From Pseudomonas violetae (lineage in GTDB: Bacteria; Pseudomonadota; Gammaproteobacteria; Pseudomonadales; Pseudomonadaceae), in NCBI RefSeq assembly GCF_023072615.1, contig NZ_JAKNRW010000012.1, positions 62,001-126,000 of the forward strand: a stretch of 64,000 nt of DNA, given 5' to 3'. The notes beneath the pieces were generated by a model. It did not search any database. It saw only the letters and a program-made list of their open reading frames with translations, and was not told the DNA's origin. Each line of letters opens with the position of its first letter. The stretch's first letter is position 1. A program made the position numbers and the translations under genes. Of this stretch, positions 33,327 through 43,510 are shown piece by piece.

Positions 33327-36300
33327 TACAAAGTTTCCATAAGTTCGCGACCAAGCCGTAGAGCTGCGGCGAAATCCAAAGCATGCACCAACATAACCAA
33401 CTCGTCGAAGCGAGCACGTAGAAGCTCAGGAGTTTTCGACACGAGTGCATCCGTTAACTGTATAGCCTCAAGGTTGCCGGTTTCAAGTAGTAACAAAATT
33501 TCTCCCAGAAACGCCCGCCACTGCCCAGGCGTCATTACTTCCACCCCGACAACAATCTCTGCTTGAACGGCACAACCAAACACGGCATTCATTCTTTCCA
33601 AGAATTGATCCAGCAATGCATGCAACTCACCAACCCAAATCGTCTTAGAAAATACATCGTCTACCGCGCTTTTACTTCCATATTTAAGTTTATGCTCTAT
33701 GCCTGCGGACAGTGAGGATAATGCTTTTGCACCCATCGTTCCGCTGCTACCATTAATAGTATGCAGAATGAAAATAGCTCCCGATGCATCTCGACGGCTA
33801 ACGCATTCTTCAAGGCGACTCAGTTGCTTCTCCAACTCCGGGCCAAAACTAAGTAGCACATTTCTGATCAAACCCTCATCACCGCCAAAGCGGGCTAGGA
33901 TCGAAGTACGAGACTCAATAGCATTATTACCATTAGATTTTCCGAACGCCAAAGGCTCATGAGAAGATTTGCGTCCCGTTTGTGAAAGTAGCGTACCGAT
34001 GAGCTGTTCCAAATCTATAGGTTTACCGACGTGCTCATCCATCCCAGCAGCTAGGCACGCCTCGCGGTCAGCACTAGAAGCATTGGCTGTCATCGCCACA
34101 ATCGGCAACTCTGTAAAGCGTGGATTGGAGCGAATTCGACGTGTCGCTTCCAAACCATCGATATCGGGCATTTGAATATCCATCAACACAGCGTCGAACA
34201 GCACCTGCTCACATTCCACCTTGCTGACACCTTCTAATCCACCGTCAGCCAACGTCACCTGTGCACCTTCGCTCGTCAGCAGTTCATCTGCAACTTGCCG
34301 ATTAATGGCATTGTCTTCAACCACCAATAGTCGCAGTCCGGCCAAACGCTTCGGCCTTAAATCTATCGACTTGGAAGGAGGCGAATAGAGAGCACTTCCA
34401 TCGTCGAACGCTCTCTGCACCGCGTCTGCTAATTGCTTGGGTGTAACAGGCTTGGTAAGAAAACCAACAAAAGGGGCATCTCCCTGTTGATGGACGTCGG
34501 CCAAAATTTCGCGACCATACGCAGTGATCATTATGATCATCGGCGGTCGCACATCATTATCCTGCTGATGGATCAATTGCGCTGCACTCAGTCCATCCAT
34601 ATCGGACATCCGCCAGTCCATGAGCACTACGTCGTAAGGTTCGCCTTGCACTTGAGCGCTCTTCACCCAATCCACTGCTTGGGCGCCTCCATTCACAAGA
34701 TCTGCCTTCCACCCAAGCGCATGAACGGTTCGCAACAACAGTTCGCCCGCTACTACGTTGTCATCCACCAGCAAGAGTCGAGTAGGTACATCCACTCCAG
34801 GACAGGTGGATCGCAGAGGCGAACTTTGTGCCACGTCAAGGGTGAGATCGAACCAGAACCGGCTTCCTACACCCAGTTGGCTCTCCACTTGAAGTTCACC
34901 GCCCATCAAACTGACCAACCGCCTGCAGATAACCAGCCCCAAACCGGTACCACCAAAGCGCCGGGAAGTTGATGCCTCAGCCTGAGTAAAACCCTCAAAA
35001 ATACGATTAAGCTGTTCCGAACTTATACCAATTCCGGTGTCAGAAACAGAGATCCGCAAGCAAACCGTGTTTTCAGTGCGCATGCGTTGCTTAACGCTGA
35101 TGACAACCTGCCCTGCTAGAGTGAACTTAAGAGCATTGCCGGCTAGGTTGATTAATACCTGTTGCAGCCTCAAGCTATCCCCCAACAAGGCGCTGGGCAG
35201 ACAAGTGTCTAAGTCGAAAATAACCTCGACCTCTTTTTCACCCTGATTCCCTGCTAGCACAACGGCGAGATCACGCATAAGCGGTTCAAGCTCAAAAACG
35301 TGCAAATCCAGTTGCAGCTTTCCAGCTTCAATCTTCGAGTAATCAAGGATATCGTTGAGCAAACCCAAAAGTGACTTCGCCGCCGTCTGAGCCTTTGTCA
35401 CATAATCGAGTTGACGACTACTCAGATCAGTCTGCTGAACCAACTGCAACATACCCAATACTGCGTTCATGGGGGTGCGTATTTCATGACTCATATTGGC
35501 TAGGAAGGCTGACTTGGCCGCACTGGCCATATCTGCCTGTTCTTTCGCGTATTGCAGGTTGGTCTCCAGTTCGCGCTGGGAAGTGATATCCCTATTGATA
35601 CCGGTCACACGCAATGCTTTGCCATTTTCACTGCGCTCGATGTGAGCACCTGCTTGAATGAAACGAGTCTTACCATCAGGGCGTATAACGCGAAAAACTG
35701 GGTCATACACACCTACGCCATTTATCGCTGCGTTCAGCTTGGCAGCTGTATCTACGACATCCTCCGGGTGAACACTGGAGTACCAATTGTTATAAGTAAG
35801 CCCATTATCACGCAATGCGACAGGCTGGCCGTAAAACTCGTACATCTTATCATTCCACTGCAAGGAATTATCCGCCAACGTCCAAGACCAGATGCCCAGC
35901 TCCGCAACTTTAGCCGCCATCAGTAACTGATCATGTACTGCCAACAACTCAGCGCGTTGTCTTTGCGTGGTCTCGAGGCTAGCAGCCAACTGTTTTTCCG
36001 CAGTTTTACGCTCAGTAATGTCTACCGCGATACCGAGGTATCCAGTCGTTTTCCCTTCGTCATCACGCATTGAGGTGACGACCAGAGAGACCGGAAATCT
36101 TGTTGCATCCTTACGTATGTAAGTCCACTCCCGAGTTTCCGCACCTTCACTCTCAGGTTTATGTACAAAAACACGAAACCCTTCGATTAATTGAGCGTGC
36201 TCTTGGCTTAGTTCACTGCCACGGACAGCGACCTCCGCAGGATCGTGGAAAAGTGCTGGGGTGCATTTACCAATTAACTCTTCGGCACTATAGCCTAGCA

Positions 36301-37876
36301 GATGCTCAGCCCCCTCATTGAAAACACGAATAACGCCATCGCGATCCGTTGCAATGATCGAGACTTTGGTAGCCGAGCGCAGTACAGTACCCAGCAACAA
36401 ATTAAGATGTCGCAACTCGGAAGTGCGTTCTGAAACCTGTTCTTCTAGATTTGAATTAAGCTTTAGAATTATTGCTTCTGCAGCTTTTTTTGACGAGATA
36501 TCCCTTAAGGTTTTAGATATTCCAATGACTTGTCCTGCATCACCATAAATCGGGGAAATGCTAGCAGAAATATCGATTAACCGACCATCTTTGTGCCGCC
36601 GAATAGTATCAAAACCTGTTATACGCTCTCCGCCCCGGACTCGCTCAAGAATTAGAACCTCTTCAGAAGCGAGCTCCTCCGGAACAATCAAATCTTTAAG
36701 TAACTGTCCTACTGCCTCCTCAGCTGTATAACCAAAAATCTGTTCCGCGCCCTTGTTCCAGGTGGTAACAACCCCATCAAGTTTTTTTCCGATGATTCCG
36801 TCAGCCGAGCTCTCGACGATAGCCGCTAGCCTAGCTTGCTCTGCGATGACCTGCCGACGACGCTGACGACTGACATTCACAACACCCGCTAGGGCCGCCA
36901 GCAGAAAAGTGAGGAGCCCACCTGTGAACAGGACAGCCTTCGGAGAAACTTGATGAAGGTTCTGTATGAATAGCTGATTCGCCCCGAGTTTTATTTCCCA
37001 CCGCCGCCCATAAACGACGCGCTCCAACGAATGGGTTAATAATATTTCATGATCACCCGAGTCGATTGTACTTTCATAAAAAAGCTTAGATTGATCGGGC
37101 GTGGTGATATCTCTCAGTTGAAGATGCACTGACTCATTTTCTATTCGCAGGTCTTGAAGCACCTGCTCAGTCTGTAAAACAACATAGCTCCATCCAAAGG
37201 CTGCTTCGTCTCGCGCCAAAGGAGTTGCGGGCGTTATACCACCGCGAAAGATGGGCATTAACAACAAAAAGGATTGCTGTGGCTTAGTATCTTTTTGTAC
37301 CAGTGTGATGGGCCCAGTGATTCTAGCCATCCCGCTCTGTATAGAGGATTGAGCAGCTTCTCGCCGCGCTACTTCCGAAGCAATATCCAGCCCAATTGCG
37401 GCCTGGTTTCCTTCAAAAGGTTCGACATACTGGATAACGTAACGCTCACCCGGATGGGGTGCGAATTGACGGATGGAAAAATTCGCTGCACCATCAGCTT
37501 GAGCATACTTTATAAACGCACTTTCATCGCGTTCCTGTACACGTCGGATAAACCCTAGAGCTCTTGCTCCGGGAAACTCCAAAGATAGATCGCGAGTTTT
37601 GTGATATCTATCAAACAAATCGCGCGTAATGCCATACTCCCCGGCAGTCACAACGGCACCGCGAGCGGCTCTCAACCCGTACTGGTAGAGGTTGAGACGA
37701 GTCAAAACAAGATCGGCGGCTTGCTCAGTAGCCGCTATGATCGCCTCTTGAGCACGCTCTGCATTGACACGCTCAAGGAACCAAGCTCCTAAAGTGCTTG
37801 CTAGCAGCCCCATCACGAAAGTGATGGCTGCGCCCCAATTCCAAGCCAACGACGTATTTTTTTTCACCCGCAACAT
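33326..37876 (-). CDS. CHASE-PAS hybrid sensor kinase with two receivers and HPt
   Basis: The protein has 1516 residues. Approximate order: TM1 (12-35), periplasmic CHASE (40-300), TM2 (315-340), PAS (345-460), coiled coil, PAS (490-625), PAS (650-770), HisKA (FLANMSHEIRTPMNAVLGML), HATPase (INLAGNALKFT, GGTGLGLVICRRL), REC1 (DVVLMDWRMSDMDG), REC2 (DAVLMDIQMPDIDG), and an HPt domain with its His in FILHTINGSSGTMGA. About 120 further helical residues end the protein. This is a complete intramolecular phosphorelay. It lies between two REC-containing c-di-GMP enzymes in the same direction, which are its probable outputs. Confidence 0.93.
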   Translation of the reverse strand: MLRVKKNTSLAWNWGAAITFVMGLLASTLGAWFLERVNAERAQEAIIAATEQAADLVLTRLNLYQYGLRAARGAVVTAGEYGITRDLFDRYHKTRDLSLEFPGARALGFIRRVQERDESAFIKYAQADGAANFSIRQFAPHPGERYVIQYVEPFEGNQAAIGLDIASEVARREAAQSSIQSGMARITGPITLVQKDTKPQQSFLLLMPIFRGGITPATPLARDEAAFGWSYVVLQTEQVLQDLRIENESVHLQLRDITTPDQSKLFYESTIDSGDHEILLTHSLERVVYGRRWEIKLGANQLFIQNLHQVSPKAVLFTGGLLTFLLAALAGVVNVSRQRRRQVIAEQARLAAIVESSADGIIGKKLDGVVTTWNKGAEQIFGYTAEEAVGQLLKDLIVPEELASEEVLILERVRGGERITGFDTIRRHKDGRLIDISASISPIYGDAGQVIGISKTLRDISSKKAAEAIILKLNSNLEEQVSERTSELRHLNLLLGTVLRSATKVSIIATDRDGVIRVFNEGAEHLLGYSAEELIGKCTPALFHDPAEVAVRGSELSQEHAQLIEGFRVFVHKPESEGAETREWTYIRKDATRFPVSLVVTSMRDDEGKTTGYLGIAVDITERKTAEKQLAASLETTQRQRAELLAVHDQLLMAAKVAELGIWSWTLADNSLQWNDKMYEFYGQPVALRDNGLTYNNWYSSVHPEDVVDTAAKLNAAINGVGVYDPVFRVIRPDGKTRFIQAGAHIERSENGKALRVTGINRDITSQRELETNLQYAKEQADMASAAKSAFLANMSHEIRTPMNAVLGMLQLVQQTDLSSRQLDYVTKAQTAAKSLLGLLNDILDYSKIEAGKLQLDLHVFELEPLMRDLAVVLAGNQGEKEVEVIFDLDTCLPSALLGDSLRLQQVLINLAGNALKFTLAGQVVISVKQRMRTENTVCLRISVSDTGIGISSEQLNRIFEGFTQAEASTSRRFGGTGLGLVICRRLVSLMGGELQVESQLGVGSRFWFDLTLDVAQSSPLRSTCPGVDVPTRLLLVDDNVVAGELLLRTVHALGWKADLVNGGAQAVDWVKSAQVQGEPYDVVLMDWRMSDMDGLSAAQLIHQQDNDVRPPMIIMITAYGREILADVHQQGDAPFVGFLTKPVTPKQLADAVQRAFDDGSALYSPPSKSIDLRPKRLAGLRLLVVEDNAINRQVADELLTSEGAQVTLADGGLEGVSKVECEQVLFDAVLMDIQMPDIDGLEATRRIRSNPRFTELPIVAMTANASSADREACLAAGMDEHVGKPIDLEQLIGTLLSQTGRKSSHEPLAFGKSNGNNAIESRTSILARFGGDEGLIRNVLLSFGPELEKQLSRLEECVSRRDASGAIFILHTINGSSGTMGAKALSSLSAGIEHKLKYGSKSAVDDVFSKTIWVGELHALLDQFLERMNAVFGCAVQAEIVVGVEVMTPGQWRAFLGEILLLLETGNLEAIQLTDALVSKTPELLRARFDELVMLVHALDFAAALRLGRELMETL

Positions 37877-37934
37877 CCAGTGATTAATGGTTTCGAGGCT
37901 CTAACACAGAATTCCAATAGTTCTGAGGAACGAG

Positions 37935-39653
37935 CTACGGCAAATTTTCAATACTCACAGCATCAAACTCGACTCTAGAAGCCAAAAATGAACACATTTG
38001 AGTAATTGGGATCGGGTGGCAATACAGATAACCTTGCATAACTTGGCAACCTTTTTTCAGAAGGGCATCAGACTGTTCCTTAGTCTCTACACCCTCGGCC
38101 ACCAATTTTAGCTCTAGCGCTTCAGCTAGCTTTATAATAGCGTCAATTATTGCCGAATCGCACTTATCGACCAACATATCACGAACAAAACTTTTATCTA
38201 TTTTCAGAACATCAATTGGAAATCGCTTGAGGTATGCCAGACTAGAATAACCAGTACCGAAATCATCAATAGAAACACCCACACCTAGAAACTTCAAATT
38301 CATAAGTTTTTCGCGAGCATTATCGATATCTCGAGCAAGAACTCCCTCAGTAATCTCCATCTCCAGAAATCGCCCTTCCAGCCGCGTTTCTTTCAGAGCG
38401 CTTTCTACCATACCTAGGAAATGCTCATCACGAAACTGCACCACTGAAATGTTTACACTAACAGGAATTTCATAACCTAAGTCATGCAGCATTTTCGCAT
38501 CTTTACACGCTTGCAGCAGGACATATCGTCCAATCGAGACTATTAATCCGGTCTCTTCTGCCAACGGAATAAATTCGGAAGGAGAGATGAACACGCCGTC
38601 GTTGTTACACCATCGAACCAACGCCTCCAACCCGACAACTTTATTATTCTTCGCATCTACTTTCGCTTGATAATAAACATTAAAAACCCCATCCTCTAAA
38701 GCGCTTCGCATACCATGATCTAGCAAGTGCCTTGCTCGCATGCTAGTTTCGATACTATCAGAAAAAAAATAATAACGATTGCGCCCTAAAACTTTTGCCT
38801 GATACATGGCTGCATCAGCGCAACGATAAAGCGACTCTATATCACCACTATCTTCCGGAAAGATACTAATGCCTATACTCGCAAAAATATTGTATCGATT
38901 CCCTTGAATAAAAAATGGGGTTGATATGGTCGCGAGCACCCTTCCAGCAAAATCGCCTATAGCATCGAAACCAAGCACATCTGGTAGGAGAAATATAAAC
39001 TCATCTCCTCCCTGCCTACTTACAGTACCCTGTAAAGGCAGGGAGTGAGATAGTCGAGATGCAACCTCCTGCAATACTAGGTCACCGATTGAATGACCCA
39101 TGGAATCATTAATTACTTTGAAATTATCCAAATCAAGCAGAAGCATTGCCACACGTCCATTGCTGCGTCGAGCCTTTTTAAGCGCCTGCTCGGTTCGATC
39201 CTGCAGCAATATTCTGTTGGGCAACCCGGTTAATGCATCGTGATTTGCAAGCCTCTTTGCCTCGTTTCGCAAAGCAATATGAGCTTTAATTCGGGCTCTT
39301 GTAACAGGTACGTTTAGTGGTTTCTTAATGAAATCCACTCCTCCACACTCAAGGGCAAGAAGTTCATTACTTGTTTTTGTGTGAGCACTTACGAAAATGA
39401 CCGCCGCGTGGAGAAGTTCTGGGTCAGCCTTCAGCATACGGCAAACCTCAAAGCCGCTCAGGCCCGGCATCTCTATGTCGAGCAGCACAACATCCGGCCT
39501 GCACTGTCGGGCGATGTCAAGTGCCTCCCGACCAGCTTTAGCAAAAAAGACTTCGGCTAAATCTTGCACCGCTGCACTCAGAAGTTTCAGGTCACTAACC
39601 TGATCTTCGACTATGAGTAGGACTGGTTTGTTACTAAACGACCTATTGGGCAC
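37935..39653 (-). CDS. REC-GGDEF-EAL c-di-GMP enzyme
   Basis: The protein has 572 residues. Receiver (about 10-130; DVVLLDIEMPGLSGFEV), GGDEF (about 145-300; RQGGDEFIFLLPD) and EAL (about 310-565; GLEALVRW, DDFGTGYSSLAYL, LVAEGVETKEQ). Both catalytic motifs are preserved, so it could make or break c-di-GMP under phosphorylation control. It is 58 bases upstream of the hybrid kinase and on the same strand, probably one operon. Confidence 0.93.
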   Translation of the reverse strand: MPNRSFSNKPVLLIVEDQVSDLKLLSAAVQDLAEVFFAKAGREALDIARQCRPDVVLLDIEMPGLSGFEVCRMLKADPELLHAAVIFVSAHTKTSNELLALECGGVDFIKKPLNVPVTRARIKAHIALRNEAKRLANHDALTGLPNRILLQDRTEQALKKARRSNGRVAMLLLDLDNFKVINDSMGHSIGDLVLQEVASRLSHSLPLQGTVSRQGGDEFIFLLPDVLGFDAIGDFAGRVLATISTPFFIQGNRYNIFASIGISIFPEDSGDIESLYRCADAAMYQAKVLGRNRYYFFSDSIETSMRARHLLDHGMRSALEDGVFNVYYQAKVDAKNNKVVGLEALVRWCNNDGVFISPSEFIPLAEETGLIVSIGRYVLLQACKDAKMLHDLGYEIPVSVNISVVQFRDEHFLGMVESALKETRLEGRFLEMEITEGVLARDIDNAREKLMNLKFLGVGVSIDDFGTGYSSLAYLKRFPIDVLKIDKSFVRDMLVDKCDSAIIDAIIKLAEALELKLVAEGVETKEQSDALLKKGCQVMQGYLYCHPIPITQMCSFLASRVEFDAVSIENLP

Positions 39654-39727
39654 TTCATTTCCTCTAGTAGAACTCAGTTAACACGCTATCTAGCACCGCT
39701 AGAATCGGAGTAACCGTCTTTCAAGCT

Positions 39728-40852
39728 TCAAGCGATACCCGCTAAGCGTCTAAGCCTCTCTATGGCTGCTTCAGGTTCGCCGTTGTTCATGGCTGCAGCT
39801 AGACGCATCAACACCTGTTCTCGGCAGACCTGCATGGAAGGCAAGACAAAAATGGCACCTATAAGCTTCCGTAACATCATCGGCAGTCCCCAACTCGCTT
39901 TAATGCGAGCGGCAAATGGCGCTGCAAAAATACGAAGAGCGTCTACCAGTGTTTCTTCAGTCAGGCTGTTGCCCTGATTTTCCCATTCCTGACTATGGTA
40001 TAGCACGCAAAATTCGCCCATGCGGTGCAACAAGGCGGCACTTTGCAGCGGAGCGGGATCAAGACCACATTGCTGAGCTAGGAGAATAACCCTCTCAGCT
40101 AAACGCTCGGCATCAGCCAAATGAGCCTGGCTGAAGGTCATCAGCATGCCGTCAGGTTGAGTATTGGCCTGTCGCAGTGCCTGACTAATCGCCAGATTCA
40201 CGCTGGTAAGACCTCCTAACCGTGTCAGAGCACCCTTCAGATTCGTGCACGGCTGACCGAGCCCGAGATAATTTGCACCGTTGGCGGCGGCGATCAAGTG
40301 GGCGCATAGTGCCGGGTCATACTGCCAATCGTTGGCGAGTGCTCGTAAATCCATCGGCGCCCCGCCATAGCCGAGCTGAAGTTTGTTTTTTACCGAGGCG
40401 AGTAAAGGCAAATCCAACTCATCCGCAGACAAACCACTGAGATAGCTGATCAGGTCTTCAGCGTTGACAGTAATTGCATGGGAGGGCTCATCAAGCGGAA
40501 GGAGCGCGTCCAAACGTTGTACGACACGCGCAACCTGGAATGGCTTGGTAAAAAAGGCACTGATCCTCAGCGACTTTACCGCCAGAACACTGTCTCGATC
40601 AGCGCGCCCAGTGATCATGATCAGCGGCGTGCTTTGATCTTTTTCGCGTATTGTCTGCAACAAGTTCACGCCGGGTGCACCCGGTAAATTCCAGTCAGCC
40701 ATCACCAACTGATAGGTACTTGGCTGCCAAGCCTCTAAAGCGCTAGCGACATCGATAAAGCAATCGACCTGAGCAAGCGGGCGGATGCTCAACACGAGCT
40801 GTTTTAAAAGATCGGATATCCAGGGATCGTCATCCAGGATCATCACGCGCAT
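39728..40852 (-). CDS. REC-HDOD response regulator
   Basis: The protein has 374 residues starting MRVMILDDDPWISDLLKQLV; GAGGA eight bases before the ATG at 40852 decides the start over a longer frame. The receiver occupies about 1-120 (LVMADWNLPGAPGVNLLQ). The rest is an HDOD domain (LASVKNKL, DLRALANDWQYDPALCAHLI, AALLHRMGEFCVL). HDOD regulators often pass kinase signals to anti-sigma or c-di-GMP circuits. It is the first gene of the 40.9-32.4 kb signalling set. Confidence 0.85.
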   Translation of the reverse strand: MRVMILDDDPWISDLLKQLVLSIRPLAQVDCFIDVASALEAWQPSTYQLVMADWNLPGAPGVNLLQTIREKDQSTPLIMITGRADRDSVLAVKSLRISAFFTKPFQVARVVQRLDALLPLDEPSHAITVNAEDLISYLSGLSADELDLPLLASVKNKLQLGYGGAPMDLRALANDWQYDPALCAHLIAAANGANYLGLGQPCTNLKGALTRLGGLTSVNLAISQALRQANTQPDGMLMTFSQAHLADAERLAERVILLAQQCGLDPAPLQSAALLHRMGEFCVLYHSQEWENQGNSLTEETLVDALRIFAAPFAARIKASWGLPMMLRKLIGAIFVLPSMQVCREQVLMRLAAAMNNGEPEAAIERLRRLAGIA

Positions 40853-41153
40853 TCGGTAGTCCTCAATGGATTGATACTCAACATCGCAACGTCTTAGTGG
40901 CTGACTATAAGCCAACAGCAACATGGGCGTAGTTGAGATCAAAGGGTGAGGTTGTACAGAGCGATTTCGAGTAGGTCACGGCAATTTCCCTTTGGCCTAT
41001 AGCTGGATCGGATCCTTGAAGAATCGAATTTATTCCTGACCCGCGAACTATACAAGCAAGCAAACAGCTCACAAGTAATTAGGCTGCCGGGGGTTAGTGC
41101 ATGAACGCCGCCATGGCGGAATTGCTGAGTGATACGTCCTGCTGCTCGCTGCC

Positions 41154-42134
41154 CTACTCCCCTCCAATAACGCGCTCCCCCCCACCACGCGTCTCGAGGC
41201 GCGTTTGTCTGCGATAAAAGGCGTGAATAGCCCACACCACCCCTACGAATAGCAACCCCGTCCCAACCGCTTCCATAGGAGAGGGCCAGCGTTGGTTGAG
41301 GAGCAGGCCCATCGTAGTTGCATAAATGGTTCCGCTGGCGATCAATTGCCCGCTTAGAGCTAGTGGTAGACGCCGAGTTGCGATTGACCATGCCCAGGCA
41401 CCTGCAAGCGTAGCCCCTAACCCCTGAATTAACCCACATACCATTAGCGCCTGAGTACCTGCCAACCCGCTCGGATGGCTGGCGAAGTGGGACAGTTTCA
41501 AGTACAGCCCAACTGGGATAAAGGCCAGCATTTCGACGCTGCACATGAAAATCAGCATGGCTGACCACAACATGGGGGACATGCTTGGACGTCGAGCCAA
41601 AGCACTTTCATTTAATAGGCCAAAACCAATCCAAAATCCGATTGCCAGCAACGCTGCGAGCAGCCCAAACAATATTGAAGTTGTCGGGAGTACCACCGTC
41701 TCGCTGCTAAAATCAAACACGCTCAGATTGACCAAACTTATGCCCAAGGCCGCCACCACCAGCGGCCCGGCAATGGCGCGCCATGGCACACTGGAGCTTC
41801 GCATGTTGCCGGCAATCGCGAGCACGATCGGTACCGACCCCATCATCACCGGAGGTATCACCGGCCCAGCTGCCAAGACCGCAGTGGTAATCAGAAAGAA
41901 ATAACCGATGTATCCCAAGAAACCCAACAGTGCGGCGCAGGCCCAGTCGCTCAGTGGCAATTGCCGCACTTCGTTACGGAAAAAAAATAGCACTAGAAGG
42001 CTACCTATACCGGCAAAGCCATAGCTGACCACAGCCAGATCAAAAAGGCTGTAATCGCCGACCAACCCCGGAAAGATGTAGAGCAGCGACCAGGCAAAAG
42101 TGGCTGCAATGGCAGCTAATAAGCCTAGGGTCAT
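41154..42134 (-). CDS. EamA/DMT-family transporter
   Basis: The protein has 326 residues and about ten membrane helices in two EamA repeats. The start at 42134 is chosen from AGGAG eight bases upstream and from an ATGA overlap with the TetR stop. Drug/metabolite exporters of this family carry amino acids or toxic compounds; the substrate is unknown. The coupled TetR gene is its likely local regulator. Confidence 0.85.
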   Translation of the reverse strand: MTLGLLAAIAATFAWSLLYIFPGLVGDYSLFDLAVVSYGFAGIGSLLVLFFFRNEVRQLPLSDWACAALLGFLGYIGYFFLITTAVLAAGPVIPPVMMGSVPIVLAIAGNMRSSSVPWRAIAGPLVVAALGISLVNLSVFDFSSETVVLPTTSILFGLLAALLAIGFWIGFGLLNESALARRPSMSPMLWSAMLIFMCSVEMLAFIPVGLYLKLSHFASHPSGLAGTQALMVCGLIQGLGATLAGAWAWSIATRRLPLALSGQLIASGTIYATTMGLLLNQRWPSPMEAVGTGLLFVGVVWAIHAFYRRQTRLETRGGGERVIGGE

Positions 42135-42703
42135 ACGCTCTGCTCCTGCTGACACTGCTTCCGGATCCAGCAATCAGCTATTTGCCGGGCAGTGTCGAAT
42201 ACCCGAACTTCCTGTCCCATGGCACCGCTGACAAAACTGCCCTCCAGCAAGATGAACACCCCCTCAGCAACTACGTCAGGATCTCTAACACCGGCGCTCA
42301 TGGCCAAGGCAGCGAGATTTTCGCGTATCCCTTGCTTATGCCTGCTCACTGCCAAATGCACAGGGTGGCTAAACTGGGGGAATTCAGCCGCACTGTTGAC
42401 GAACAGGCACCCGCGTTCGCTATCTCGCAAAAGAAAGCGTTGATACAGATCGAAAAAAGCGAGTATGCCACTGACCGGGTCAGGATGCCCCGCCAAGGTG
42501 CGTGCCACCTCTTCACGCCAGCGCCGGTCACGCTCCTCAAGGCAAGCCACTATCAGCGCATCCTTAGAGGGGAAATGGCTGTAGAGCGTCATCTTGGTAA
42601 CACCCGCCATCGCGGCGATGGTCATCACCCCAGTAACGTATATACCTTGTGACAGAAACAGCTTCAGTGCCGAATCAATCAAGCGCTCACGGGTATTGTC
42701 CAA
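42131..42703 (-). CDS. TetR-family regulator
   Basis: The HTH is clear: RERLIDSALKLFLSQGIYVTG and MAGVTKMTLYSHFPSKDALI. A C-terminal ligand domain follows (GCLFVNSAAEFP). The frame is open to 42832, but TetR proteins start close to the HTH. A TTG at 42703 with GGAG eight bases upstream gives a normal 190-residue protein. The start is uncertain. Confidence 0.82.
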   Translation of the reverse strand: MDNTRERLIDSALKLFLSQGIYVTGVMTIAAMAGVTKMTLYSHFPSKDALIVACLEERDRRWREEVARTLAGHPDPVSGILAFFDLYQRFLLRDSERGCLFVNSAAEFPQFSHPVHLAVSRHKQGIRENLAALAMSAGVRDPDVVAEGVFILLEGSFVSGAMGQEVRVFDTARQIADCWIRKQCQQEQSV

Positions 42704-42868
42704 TTGAAGGCACTCCGGCGTGGTAACGGAGTTGACTATACCGACCAGTAAGACTTGGTCGCATCCAAATACGACCGGAATCATGGAAGTTACGACACTG
42801 ACCGTACCATGCCGACTCAGCAGTAAGTCCAACCAGAAATTTTGTTCCGCTAGCTAAGAGAGAGAGAC

Positions 42869-43380
42869 CCCATCCGCGTGCTTAGCGGCACCACGACCTT
42901 AGCGGATGCATCAGCAAAGGAACTGAACATAACTCACCTGGAAGCAGATGATTTTTTGTGGTTGTCGAGTGATCCGTCATATCAAAATCTGGCAGACAAA
43001 ACCCAGAAAGGAGAGCGCTTGCTAAAATAAATGCGCTTTCATGGACGTGCCGTGGTTGCCGGCTCAGTAATGCACTGGGGTCAACCGCTTGATAATGGAT
43101 TTGATCTTGCGGTGTCCCTTTATCTTCCTGTTGAACTCAGGTTAGAGAGACTAAACGTCGAGAAATGAAACGATTCGGTCAAGCTAAACCGGAATTTCTG
43201 GCCTGGGCAGCCCAGCATGATGATGAAGAAGTCCCAGGACGGAGCTGGGCAACGCATCAGGAATGGCTGTCTATGCTTACATCTGCTGTCTTAAAGCTTG
43301 ATGAGGACAAGTCCGCTACAGATCGGGCACGGCAAGTGATGGATATGGTCGACGAGCTGAACCACACGCCGTCGATTATA
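42869..43380 (+). pseudogene. Broken P-loop kinase / adenylate kinase-like gene
   Basis: The frame reads LSGTTTLADASAKELNITHL, EADDFLWLSSDPSYQ, meets a TAA near 43028, and then continues GRAVVAGSVMHWG and FDLAVSLYLPVELRLERL. A frameshift near 43160 leads into REMKRFGQAKPEFLAWAAQH and a normal C-terminus. The N-terminal P-loop start is also shortened. This matches AAA-type small kinases that start RIHVxGASGSGTTTLG. Three lesions make it a pseudogene. Confidence 0.65.
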
Positions 43381-43510
43381 TGATGGTTTGTCGGCTATAA
43401 GCTTGCAGAGCGTTTTAGCTATTAATGTCCCTTCGTGAACGTTAGCGCCCCGCTAAGCGCAACGAATCTCGATGAAGACAAGTAGCAGCGTGCAGAGAGC
43501 GATCTTCAGC

